Shown here: positions 11,140-23,163 of the stretch, piece by piece
Layout of the letters: each line of letters opens with the position of its first letter
How positions within the stretch are numbered: the stretch's first letter is position 1
NCBI RefSeq assembly: GCF_000213175.1
Contig: NW_009799099.1
Location: 546,038-610,037, forward strand
DNA: 64,000 nucleotides
Origin: Neurospora tetrasperma FGSC 2508
Lineage: Eukaryota > Ascomycota > Sordariomycetes > Sordariales > Sordariaceae
Reading direction: 5' to 3'
Made by a program: the position numbers and the translations under genes
Notes under the pieces: generated by a model
Told to the model about the DNA's origin: nothing
Database searches by the model: none
The model's input: only the letters and a program-made list of their open reading frames with translations

Positions 11140-12938
11140 ATGTCAGGACCACCCCCCGTGCGAGGAGGCCTGTCCCTCTACGCCAACCTTCTCGACCCCA
11201 GTGGCACAAGCGATTCGACATCTGCCTCCAACGATGCCGTCGCAAACAAGCAAGATGACGCCCCAGCAAAGAAAGCCGTGAATCCAGGTTAGCATCTTTA
11301 CTCGGCTCATCTATTGTTCATGCGCAATGCTAACAGAGACCTTACAGCATTTGCCTTCCAACCCATCCGACGACCACAAGTCAAACAACCAAACAAGCCC
11401 AAGCCCACCCTTCCCAAAGCGCCACCTTCCATCTCCATAGCAGCAGTCGCAGCAACCGTCAAGACATCTGAGCTCGAAAACAATGGCACAACTGAGGTCA
11501 CAACGACGTCAACAGCGAATGCCGCAGCGCCCCAACAGCGCAGTACCCTAGCCGACTGGGTAGCCACCGAAGATGACGAGTACCTCTACAGCGGATCCAA
11601 CAACCGACGAGAACGCGGCGGGCGCAGAAAGAAGAAAAAGAAGAACGATGACCGACAAGTCGAGACGAATTGGGACGAGCTCTACGATCCAGCGAGACCG
11701 ACAAACGTCGAAGAATACCTGCGCAGTGATGAGCGCATCAGGGAGATTCGCGATTGGAAGGCAGTGTTGTATGCGCATAGACGAAAGAGGAGGGATAGCT
11801 TTGATAGCAGGAGGAGTGATGAGGATGAGGAAGAAGAGGATAGGAGGGTGATGAATAGTACGTCCAGGATTCTGAGGCTCAACTTCAGAAGGGTAATGCT
11901 AACACTCAACAGACCAGTTCGCGCCTCCAGCTTCTTTCTCGTTCGCACCACCAACCATGTCACCACCACGAGCTACAACGACGACGACATCAGCACACGT
12001 GCCAGCGGTGTCAATACCAGTAGACGAATCTGCCGACGAAGCCTACGCTCGCAGACTAGCACTATCAGGCATGGCACCACCACCATCACAACCACAACCA
12101 CCTGCAGCCGAACCATCAGTGCCAGACACAGCAACAATCTCCCGTGCCCCAGTCCGCTACGAAGCCCCACCACAACCCCCCTCTGCCCCAGATGGCTCCG
12201 GAAATGACGCCATGGATCTTGACTCGGACGACGAAGACGTTAACTACGACGCCATCCCCGTCCCCCTCGGCACCGGCTCTGCTTCGCCTGCTCCCGAAGA
12301 TGCGGACGCTCCCAAATCAAAACTACCTGGCCAAGCCGGCTTCGCCGCCCGTCTCATGTCCAAATACGGCTGGACTGCTGGCTCGGGCTTAGGCGCCTCC
12401 GAATCAGGCATCACCACCGCCTTGCAAGTCAAAGTCGAGAAGCGCAAGAAGCGGTCCGATGCTGAAGGCGGCGGGTGGGCGGAGCCTGGTGGGAGGGGGA
12501 AAATCATTGCTGGGAAACCTGCTGCTGGTAGCTCGTCAAAGGGGGAAGAACAGGACGGTGGTAAGTTTGGGAAGATGAGTGAGGTGATTGTGTTGGATCA
12601 TATGCTGGATGGGATGAGTGATGAAGAGTTACGACAGGAGGTGGAGGGGGGAGATTTGTACGAGGAGATTGGGACAGAGTGTGGAGAGAAGTACGGACGG
12701 GTGATGAGGTTGTTTGTGGAGACGGAGGGGAGGAGGGTGTTTATCAGATTTACCGATGGGGTTTCTGCTTTGAGGGTAAGTCTTCTTCTCTACTCGGGAT
12801 GGGAATGTTGATGATGTGTTTGCTAACTGGTGATGATTACAGGCTGTCAATGCACTCGAAGGTCGCATCTTCAATGGCAACGCGATCGTTCCGAGGTTTT
12901 ATGACTTGGAAAAGTTTGAGGCGGGGGTATATAAGTAG
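11140..12938 (+). CDS. SPF45/RBM17-type splicing factor with G-patch and UHM domain
   Basis: A spliceosomal factor of the SPF45 (RBM17, plant DRT111) family, which acts in alternative 3' splice-site choice and binds ULM motifs in U2 snRNP proteins. Four exons, 11140-11287, 11348-11857, 11913-12775 and 12843-12938, give 538 residues. The N-terminus (GGLSLYANLLDP) is family-typical, followed by a disordered region with a poly-Lys/Arg block and Thr/Pro-rich segments. The G-patch at about 355-400 reads GFAARLMSKYGW and GSGLG. The C-terminal U2AF-homology domain from about 435 ends with GRIFNG, carrying the RxF motif, and a YDLEKFEAGVY tail. The last intron splits the UHM domain. Confidence 0.92.
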
Positions 12939-13363
12939 TGTAGTTAGTATGTCCCAGTGTCGTTGCCCAGCAACTCGATCAAATACCAGACTTATCAAAT
13001 CCCCTTGAAGAGCCAAAGAATCACACCCGAACAAACAATTATGTCTCGTTAGAATCCCATAACTCCTCCATCAGAAGTCAAACTCCCGTCGTCTATCCCT
13101 AAACCTCTTTTCAGTCCATTGATACACCTCCATCACATTCCCTGATCCGCCGCTCAAATTTCACTCATTGTCTTGTTGCAGTCCAGTCCAGTATCATCCC
13201 ATCTTCAGTCTCAGCTCAATCCTCCATCACCATCAATTTATAGTCGATATAAACAGCGCTTGCTTGCTTATCATCTCTCTCTCTGGTTCATATCAACTTT
13301 GATATCAGACAGGATCCTCATACTCGGATGAAATAACCTTGAGCCGCCGCGCTTCTTAAACTT
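12939..13363. other. Convergent 3' region of SPF45 and the proline-rich ORF
   Basis: CT-rich 3' flank is all that is seen, ending at an inverted repeat that overlaps the next stop codon. No gene is supported. Confidence 0.4.
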
Positions 13364-13372
13364 TTAAGAAGC
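13351..13372. repeat. Perfect inverted repeat over a stop codon
   Basis: Ten-base arms GCTTCTTAAA and TTTAAGAAGC are separated by two bases. The repeat contains the TAA of the minus-strand proline-rich frame. It could form a hairpin in the transcript's 3' end; no function is known. Confidence 0.6.
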
Positions 13373-13687
13373 TTCAGTCTCAGCCGAAGCCTCAGCCCCA
13401 GCCTCAGGCGCAGGAGAACCAGCCGCAGGCGCAGGCGAACCAGGCGAACCAGGCGCAGCAGGGGCAGCAGGAGAACCAGGCGCAGCAGGGGAAGCAACCT
13501 CAGGCGCAGGAGAACCAGGAGAAGGAGAAGGCGACGCAGGCGTATTAGGCGGGGCCCTTGGGGCAGGTGCAGGACGATGACGACGGGGAGGTCTCTGTCT
13601 GGGTCTAAGAGGGGGCCAAAACCAGGGACGGGGGTGGAGAGGGAAGAGGGTGGAGGGACGGTCTTTCTTTGGGTGGGCGGTGGTCAT
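13364..13687 (-). CDS. Hypothetical proline/alanine-rich protein with PGSPA repeats
   Basis: I do not recognise this frame. It starts at an ATG and encodes 107 residues. The first half is basic and rich in Pro and Arg with a WFWPP patch. The second half is built from PGSPAAP, PGSPAP and SPAPE-like units and ends acidic (ASAETEAS). It has no signal peptide, membrane helix or known domain. Support for a real gene is a TATAAATA box about 250 bases upstream on the same strand and a termination-side inverted repeat. Against it, the repeat tract is also open on the plus strand as a Gln/Ala/Asn-rich frame, so composition alone may keep it open. Confidence 0.4.
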   Translation of the reverse strand: MTTAHPKKDRPSTLFPLHPRPWFWPPLRPRQRPPRRHRPAPAPRAPPNTPASPSPSPGSPAPEVASPAAPGSPAAPAAPGSPGSPAPAAGSPAPEAGAEASAETEAS

Positions 13688-14437
13688 TTTGGGTGTTTTG
13701 GTTGACTGGTTGATGGGTGCGGTTGTTTGGGTTGTTTGGGTTGATGGGGTTGGGGTGGGTTTGGGTGGAAGCTGATGGCTTGTGTGGTTTGATCTGGTGT
13801 TTGAGAGCTTGTGTGAAGGTTTGATCTCGAGACGAGGAGCGAGGGATGAGGAGGAACTGTGGGTGCTTTGGTGGTTGTGAGGAAAGGAGAAGAAAAGAGT
13901 GTTTGGTAAGAGGGAAGAAGGAAGGTAGATAGAGGAGATATTTATACAAAAAGTGGTGGATGATATTGTGGAATATACAATAAGATCATGTTGATAGAAG
14001 TAGTAGACGATATGCTTGAAACGCACAATAGCAGGATTAATCTGCTCTGAATAGATATTCCCCCTTACTTTCCATATACCGCCGCTCGCTCCGGGAAGCT
14101 ATAGATGAATAATCCGAACATGAACAAGACAAATCCAGTTCGGGATGGACACTCTAGCCAGAATAGGCCGTGACAGTCTTTGATGTGCATGTGACAAGGT
14201 AGGAAACACAGAGATGCGAAGTCCACTTGGTCTTTATGTCTTGGGAGAGAGATGTAAAAACATAATCAAAAGGCGTGATGGACACGAGGGGATACGTAAG
14301 AGAAGTCACCGGAGGTGTGATGGCAATTATGTTCGGTTTAGTTTTGTTACTACTTTATACTCGCGTCTTTTACCTAGTTCAGAGTCACTGATTCTTCCTT
14401 TTCCTTCACTCACTAAATCCCTCCTTCACTCGCGATG
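13688..14437. other. Promoter of the proline-rich ORF and 3' flank of the 59-residue gene
   Basis: The left 300 bases are GT-rich (CA-rich on the minus strand) leader of the minus-strand frame. The rest shows no gene. Confidence 0.4.
13939..13946 (-). promoter_or_regulatory. TATA box on the minus strand
   Basis: TATAAATA on the minus strand lies about 252 bases upstream of the proline-rich frame's ATG, the usual orientation for a promoter of that gene. This is a positional inference. Confidence 0.45.
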
Positions 14438-14797
14438 TTACTTGTCCGAATGCCTCCTATCACGGTATACTCCGTCTTGCTGGTGATGTTGCTGGTGGTG
14501 TTGCTGTTGCTGATTTTGTTCGCGTGCGAGTTTCTATCAAATGAGAATCAGTTTTTCAACTTGTACTCTAAGTAACTCCTAAACCACCATCGGATGAAAG
14601 CACCACGGTGACACAATCTAAATATCATAGCTTGGCTTGGTGTATGAAAGCCATACATCCCAGGAAAGGTGATAAACTCGAGATGAATTAAAAAGAGAGG
14701 TGAAATGACTTACAGCATTAAGCTTCGCAGCCTGAATAGAATGCCTGGTATACGCAAACAGGACCCAAGCCATTGTAAAGGCAGCCAGGGGCGCCAT
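14438..14797 (-). CDS. Small conserved-looking single-pass membrane protein (59 aa)
   Basis: Two short exons, 14797-14714 and 14533-14438, joined in phase 0 across a 180-base intron with donor GTAAGT and acceptor GATAG, give 59 residues. Residues 1-18 (MAPLAAFTMAWVLFAYTR) form one hydrophobic helix with an arginine at its end. They are followed by HSIQAAKLNAKLARE and a Gln/His-rich stretch, then a basic tail ending in RRHSDK. From memory, small fungal proteins with the same MAPLAA...VLF.YTR.SI.AAK.NA start occur widely in filamentous ascomycetes as uncharacterised proteins. The arrangement suggests a membrane-inserted peptide, perhaps mitochondrial or ER; the function is unknown. Both parts are too short to be found by simple frame length. 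Confidence 0.7.
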
Positions 14798-15704
14798 GAC
14801 GGTCTGTTGTTGATTGATTAATTGATTGTGTAAGTGAGTGACTCGGAGTGCGAGTGAGTGTCTCGAGGTAGGTCGTCCGTCAGACATTGACTGGGTGGGG
14901 GCCGGGGACGAGCCAAACCTTTGGGTTGATGTTTTTTGATGTCTTCATTGTGACTTTTTGTCGTCGAAAACGGATAAACTGCAGTGTGTAGGCGGGAAGT
15001 GCAAGAGTTCGTGAGGCTGACTTGACAACTTTGACTTTTACGTGTTGTTGTAAGTAGGTTCGGCATGGGATCAGAGATGGTGTTGGTTGAATCAATCGTT
15101 CGACGTCCATTTCACTGCAACCATAGAGATCATACTATACTGTGTAAGATGATTTACCGCCATATAAGTGGACCGAGCGTCTTTCCCCCTTTTGCCAGTT
15201 AGAAATCGATTAACGGGAACCTCCTTTTACGCGCTCATTATTATGAAGTAGAAGTAGTATTTGGTAGCAAATTGATGCAGAAGCCATCTTTCAAGTCTTG
15301 TAAGTTGTGTGGGCAAGATGGCGGTCTGAAGGCCGGCATTACTCAATAGCCAAGTGAAAAACCCAGACAGACAACCCCTGAATCAAGAACCAGACAATTC
15401 AGCTGAAGCATGTTCAACATAAGAATATATATGCTCGCTATACCGGTATGCCAATGTATACATGTATGAAGAATCCCGAGTACCTGTACCGCCCTTCCGG
15501 GGTATCGCAATGTGATCCTATCTTGCCCCCCGCCCAGTCCCGTATCGCTTTTCCACTTTGCACGCGCTCCGTCGCTGTGTATGTGTGCGTCTGTGTCTGT
15601 ATGTTCGCTCCACGCCATATATAAGCTACGTATATGAATATCCAACTTTCGAATCCTTGACCCATTCCAAACATGTGAGCATCCCTCGATTCCATTGCAC
15701 GTCT
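14798..15704. other. Intergenic region between the 59-residue gene and the carrier gene
   Basis: This is the promoter side of the small gene and the 3' flank of the carrier gene. A minus-strand ATG frame of 76 codons at 15110-14880 shows no domain and is not called. Confidence 0.45.
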
Positions 15705-17119
15705 CTAGCTGCTGGTGCTGCTGGAGATCTCAGGCCTCTCGACGCTCTCAGCCTTCACAGCCGTAGCCTCGGCAACCTTGGCCAGCTTCTCCCTTCCATG
15801 CTTCCTCGCCTGCTTCAGGTTGTTCATCACGTACTCGTACGTGAGCATGGTGACAGTCGCCGCGGGGACGGCTCTCATCATGTTGGTTCCCATACCAGCG
15901 TAAAACGCCCTCCACCCTTCCTCCTTGAGCATGATCTTGAAGGTGCTCACCACGCCTCTGTACTTGGGCCCTGATGTTGCCAACTGATTTGACTCGGCGC
16001 CGTTCTTGGAAACCACTCCCAGACCCTGCAAGTGCTCCTGTCCCGGAATCGGCCTACGCTGTGTCTGCAGTCTCGTCCTGATGACCTCGTGGGGATACGT
16101 CGCACTGCTGGCAATAATCTTGGAGAGGACGGAGGCGGCAAAAGTGCCCATAAAGCTTGGCTTGGCGTTCTGGTCGCCGGCGGCGCCACCCATGCCTTGT
16201 CCAGTGAACTTGGTCTTGAGGAACTCGTAGGTGGGAAATTGGACGGCCACATGGGAGAGACCCAGAAGAGCAGGTGTCAATCCGGAGTAAAAGGAGAGAA
16301 GGCCCTCGGTGGTGTACATCTTGCGCGCGGCATCGAACGTGGACTTGTAGTGCCAGTGGGAGTGCATCGAGGGGCGCGCGTCTTGGAATGCCGATTGCGA
16401 CATGAGTCGGGTCTTGATGACCCAAATCGGGTTCGTTGCAATGGTGCTACTAGCGCCCGCTATGATGGATGCGCCAAAGTTGATGGCAATTGGCTTGTCT
16501 GTCACATATATGTTAGCCTTGAACGTCCCGTTCCTTACCGCCACCAAAAGAAAGACATACCCGTGTATTGGCGTAGCCATATCTTGCTCTTATTGTAGAC
16601 TGTGAACCAGACAGCCCAGGTGGGCAAGTAGCCCATTATTATGGGACCCAAGCCCCTGTACATGCCGCGAATGCCCTCATGCCTCCATATTACCTTGGCC
16701 GTGCCTACCAAGCCATTGTACATCCTGGGCTGGCCCACATGCTGTCCCGCGCCCTGCGCTTGCAACTTGGTCTTGATGACGTCCAGCGGGCAGGTAACCA
16801 CGCCCGACATGAAGCCTCCCACTGCGCCGGCGAGCGCATTGAACTGCGAGTCCGAAGCATTCATTGCCCATCTTTCCAGGCCCGTTATCCGGTTGGGATC
16901 CTCTTGCATTGGGTCGGCCGAGGCTGAGTCTATCATCTCCTCTGTTATGTCTTGCCCCGCTGCTGCTGTCTCCTCCAGCTCTTCGGTCACCGAGTTGGCG
17001 GGCGCAAAAGTGGCGGGTGGCCGGGCGCCTGGCAAGGAGCGCACGCCATATTCTGCTGCCGAACTCGCGGGATCTGGTCCAGAGTGGGAGATGTGGTGTT
17101 GGGTGTCTATAGTAGACAT
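15705..17119 (-). CDS. Mitochondrial carrier, NAD+/pyrimidine-nucleotide type (NDT1/YIA6-like)
   Basis: A six-helix solute carrier of the mitochondrial inner membrane, most like the yeast NAD+ transporters Ndt1/Yia6 and the related pyrimidine-nucleotide branch. Exons 17119-16561 and 16498-15705 are joined across an intron with donor GTATGT and acceptor GACAG, giving 450 residues. A long disordered N-terminus (about 1-95) precedes three carrier repeats, each with its PX[DE]XX[KR]-type signature or a variant: PLDVIKTK, PIWVIKTR (W in place of the acidic residue) and PHEVIRTR. The W variant in repeat 2 is typical of the NAD+/folate/nucleotide group. The ATG at 17119 is used; a further 37 codons upstream are open but start only at TTG. 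The gene is divergent from QCR7. Confidence 0.88.
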
Positions 17120-18769
17120 GCCGCTACCCTTCTCTCGACTCGAGTCGGAACTGGGACTGGGCAATCGAGACGCGGGGATCGAGACGAATTGGTGGTGCGT
17201 CTTTGTTCGAGGGGTCTCTGCTGGTCGCAACTCAGAGACCCCGGAGTAATCGGTGACCCGTGATGCCGCCGTAGTGTCAGAAAGAGGGTGGTGATCTCGG
17301 CTTGTTGGAGCTTTGGAGTCTTGAGAGGGTGGTGTTGATCAGGAAGCTGATGTTCCCGGCTTAAACGGCGTACTAGCGCGGGTGCGGGGAAGAAAGAGGT
17401 TCGCTTGGGGGAACCGAGTCGAAGACCGAGGTGTTGATAACAGGAGTTCACCAAATATCACCGTTCGTCCGTGAGGCTCGGGGCAGCCGGGTTTTTGCGT
17501 AGGAGAGAAAGAGGCCCTGGCGCGGATCGTATTTTGGGAACTTGTTGGATTTTTCGCAATTGGTGAGCGAGCACACGAGCAGGCTCGCTACCGTACCTGT
17601 CTTTGGTAGAGGAGCTAGTATGCAGGTGAGTGGAATGAAGGAAAGGATGGGCGAATGTGGGGGAAGTCCCGTTTTCCAAAGACAGGGTTTCTTGGCAAAG
17701 AGATGGACGATACAAAATGCAGTGGAAGGAAGCTACACGACTCTTTCGGATCACAACAGGAACTTCCTTGAGTGCGAATGCCAGACGGAGGCCGACGATG
17801 GTGATGTTGGTGTGTAGATAGGTTGGTTCTTGTTAAGGAAACTACGTAGTTATCTACAGAAACAGCCAACGCCAATGACGGCGGGACGCGGATGCCAATT
17901 ATGGTTACCAATTATGTCACCTTACTGCGGTGATTGTCCATACCTAGCCCGTGACTCCCGTAGGCAGTGAGTGGATGAACAGCAATTCCGGATGCGCTGG
18001 GAGCTGCCTCGAATTTCCTTCCCCTCCGAGTCATGAAGACACAAGAAACAAAGTGTTAGTCTAGGGGCCAGAAAGTGTCCAGATAATCATGTGTTTGCCC
18101 AGGTCTCTCAAGTCTCGGGAGTTTTAGACTTCAGACCAAAGACCCCCAGTATGGCCCGTTTTTAACCTTTCCCCAGACAAAGAGATGATAGCTATCAGTC
18201 GAGATTCCGTTTCACTGCAGCAAAACAGCGCCAGCGGTCACCACCGCCGCCCGCCAAAAAAGCGGCTGCCCTGGTCGTCGTCGTCCAATTCTAGACCCAC
18301 CGCGGCCCATAACATCGACCTCATCTCTGGCTTGGCATTTTGACCGACAGCTCCATGGTATGTAACCCAAACCCTTGCCAAGAAAAGTGACCTTTCCAAT
18401 TCCCTATTCTCGTAGAGCCTGAGCTTTGAGGCATCAGCGACTTGGACACGGCTTTTCCCGGAGCGACGGCAGACGGGAGACTGAGACTGAGAAAAACGCA
18501 CGGAGCACCCGGAGCTTCTTTCTGTCGGAGTGTTCTAGTTGGACAGTGCGCTTCTACTACTGGCTGAAATGGCTGGCTGACTTTCGCGGGTTTGCTGATT
18601 TGCGGGTCGCGGCAATTTGTTAGCTCTCTCCGACCTCCATCTTGAATCTTGACCTTGGTGTTTCCCAAGTGTGTAGAGACCAGACGACAAGAGAGTGTAG
18701 ACTCCTCACCACCTCGCCTACCTATCACCGACTATCAACCGCCACCCCGGTCGACAATCATCCATCACC
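17120..18769. other. Divergent promoter region of the carrier gene and QCR7
   Basis: This 1.65 kb gap separates two mitochondrial genes. Short frames on both strands lack domains. The last 120 bases are the CT/CA-rich QCR7 leader. No other element is recognised. Confidence 0.45.
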
Positions 18770-19449
18770 ATGTCTGCCCCTTCTCTCGTCCAGGCCGTCG
18801 CTAAGCGGGGCTGGTTGAACAAGATGCTCAAGCCCGTCTCCAACTGGTACATCAATGCCGCCGGCTACCGTCAGATGGGTCTCCGGTGAGTTTTTGTTGT
18901 TTCTTTTATATACCTCGATGGCCAGCAGTCCGGTCCGGGACCCTTGTGACGTAGGCTCTACTTGTATCGAAACCATCGCCCTATGTGTTGCGTCTATCCA
19001 TCTGTCCCTCATCGGCCCGGTTCTACCTCAATGGCTCGCGCCCTAGCAGCTGTTCCCTCCCTTCCACATCCCCGAGCAGGAGGACCACACCCACCCACCC
19101 ACCCACCCACCTACCTACCTACCTACCACTCACTATATCATATATAACCGACCAACAACTCATAAACTAACCAACCCTCCCTCCCCAAAACAGCGCCGAC
19201 GACCTCATCTCCGAAGAGAACGAGACCGTCCTCGCCGCCCTCCAGCGCCTTAGCCCCAAGGAGTCGTACGACCGCATCTACCGCATCCGCCGCGCCACCC
19301 AGCTCTCCCTCACCCACAAGCTCCTGCCCAAGAACGAGTGGACCACCCAGGAGGAGGACGTCCCCTACCTCCGCCCCCTGATCGACCAGATCGAGGCCGA
19401 GGCCGCCGAGAAGGACGCTCTCGACACCCTGGCTGTCGTCAAGAACTAA
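18770..19449 (+). CDS. QCR7: Cytochrome bc1 complex subunit 7 (QCR7)
   Basis: This is the 14 kDa matrix-side subunit of respiratory complex III, which contacts cytochrome b and is needed for complex assembly. Exons 18770-18885 and 19194-19449 flank a 308-base intron (donor GTGAGT, acceptor AACAG), giving 123 residues, near the family norm of about 125. Family motifs include WYINAAGYRQMGLRADDL, ALQRLSPKESYDRIYRIRRA and LPKNEWT..EED.PYL. The intron splits an arginine codon in GLR|ADD and carries CCCA/CCTA tetranucleotide repeats. Confidence 0.96.
19088..19127 (+). repeat. Tetranucleotide repeat in the QCR7 intron
   Basis: About six CCCA units run into about four CCTA units within the single QCR7 intron, upstream of its acceptor region. 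Confidence 0.85.
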
Positions 19450-21647
19450 ACGCGGGACTTATGAAGGTATGAAAGGGGAAGGAAGGATGGGGAAGGATGG
19501 GAGGGAAGGTTTTTCCGTTATCCGCGCGCGGTGGGAACTGGACTGGCCGACTTTTCGACGGGAACCGAACCTTTGTTTTGGGGGAGAAGGAACCGAAGAG
19601 GGAAAGCCGGGAAAACTGCTACGCTACGCTTAGGATTTGGAAGCCGAAGATACCAAAGCAATAAAGTGGATGCGCTCAAAACAAGAAAAAGAAAACACTT
19701 GTCCCCTCGATTTTTCTGGACCCTGGAACTCTTCGACAACTTGCTGCCAATTGCTTCTTGGGAAAAAAAGGGTTGAAGGGGAGAAGGGGAGGGGGGAAGA
19801 TGGACAGTTTGCGATGCGACGACAATGGGCAACAGCCAGATGTTCTTGTCAATGTGGTTATGTTCGCATTCCCCGGACTCGCGCATATCTTTGAAGTGAA
19901 AGGGGGGAAGATGGATGGAGAAAAAGACTACCTATACATTACTTAGAAGAGAGAGAAAAAAAGACAATGGGAATAGACTCTAACCTGGGGTGTCAGACAG
20001 AGAGCAGGTAGGAAGGGGGGTAATTTGTTTTTGTTGATGTGGTGTTAAGGTACCTACGTTGAATGAGTGTATGCATAATTCGAGAAGTAGACCAAAGAAA
20101 CTCCGCTCAATGTCTTTGTATTTCCTAAAGTAAATCCTAGAGGTGCTGAGTGGCGCATGGAGTCAAAAAGACGCGCTTCTTACTTGACGGGTACACACAC
20201 CATGGATGGGGAGAAGAGAAAGTGAAGAAAGCGAGAGATGATGACGGCCATGACTGGCTGCCTGTGATATGCTCAAGTACCTAGTCCTACTATACTTCAG
20301 GTTTATTCATGTCTTAGGATCAGATATTGTGCGTAACTACGCGAACAATCAATTGTGCCTCAAGACAGTTATTGGAAACAGCAGCGGTCGATCGGGAAAT
20401 CGGGCACGAGAATCATGAGCTGTCTTCTCCCCAAAGGAAACGACTTTCGAAACTTCCGGCTTCCTTTCCGCTCGCAGAGTCTGGAGAAGGTTACGTAGCT
20501 ATACTATAGCTGTGGACTAAATTACGTACCACGAGGTTGACATAGAGGTTTAAGTGCTCAAGTGTTGAAGTCTTTAAGTGACAAGTCAATATAAGTAAGT
20601 GTGAGTAGTGTGATATCTGATGTGTACCAGTCCATCCAACGACAGAGCAGACAGTGTACATACTCTCATGACTACGTTAACCAAAGCTGACCAGGTCTAA
20701 GCAGGAAGAAAAAAAAAAAAAAAAAAAAAGTAAGCTATCCTACAACAGAAGAAAGAAAAATAGAAAGAAAGAAAACACCCTCCGCACACCTAAGCAAAAC
20801 CCCCCTTTTTCTATGGTGAAGCAATGACTGTCTGCCTGTAAACAAAAAGGTACACAGCAAAGTTGTGTAAACAGGAAAACCAGTATAGTATATTATGTCT
20901 TAACTTCATTCTCTTCTTTCTCTCTCCGTTTTTTTCCCGTTCGGGGAAACCCAAACCGCCAGCCAACTGTCCAACTAAACCAGGGCAACCAAGAACTCGC
21001 TGAGAAGAGGGGGAAAAAAAGGACGTCCGCTATAAGCTGGCTGTCCTCTTATCTCTTCAGCACACGCCTTTTCAAAGCAAGCTCGAGCCTCCAACACAAC
21101 TTTTTGCTTTATCCATTCATGATGTATACACATGTCCTTCTCTCATCGCTTTTTGAGCCGATAACTCATCATCCTCGTCCTCCTCTTTACATACGTTAAC
21201 CAAAATGTTTTATTGACTGATTTTGTTATGACCCTTCCTGTATACGTTACTTCGTCTGTTGTGTGCGTTTCCGCTCATTAAGGTGTGGTAGCTGTTGCCG
21301 GCTTTCGGACGTTGACGTCAACCTGGGGTTGCCACTTTCGAGCGAGGTAAGGACGGCGGGCGGGCTTTGTGGGAGGGAGGCGGTCGATTGGAAAGCCGGA
21401 GTGGAGTAGTGTGACTGGAAGTTATTTGTAAAACGAAGAGAAAAATATCCGAGCCGTCCCGCCGTAAATCCCATAACGCCGGTTTGTCACCACGCTGATG
21501 GCGAAGAATTCGATGAATCTTGGTATGTGTGTGTCGTGGGCTTTCGTACAGTATGTAAAGATCGTGTTTCCCCTTCGCCGCCGCGCGATGTTTATCGGGT
21601 GTGTGCAGACAGGATGTTGATGCAAAGAGAATCCGGTTACAGACTCT
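19450..21647. other. Convergent 2.2 kb gap between QCR7 and ANP1
   Basis: The stretch holds purine-rich QCR7 3' flank, a 21-A tract at 20709-20729 and pyrimidine-rich sequence near 20900-20940. Frames of 60-120 codons lack domains and codon bias. I see no gene. Confidence 0.5.
20709..20729 (+). repeat. Poly(A) tract, 21 bases
   Basis: A homopolymer A run lies in the convergent gap. No target-site duplication or element body was seen next to it, so it is recorded only as simple sequence. Confidence 0.9.

Positions 21648-23163
<1,516 letters not shown>

Noticed and set aside
17120-17230. 37-codon extension of the mitochondrial carrier
   Set aside because: It starts only at TTG. The ATG at 17119 is the first usable start.
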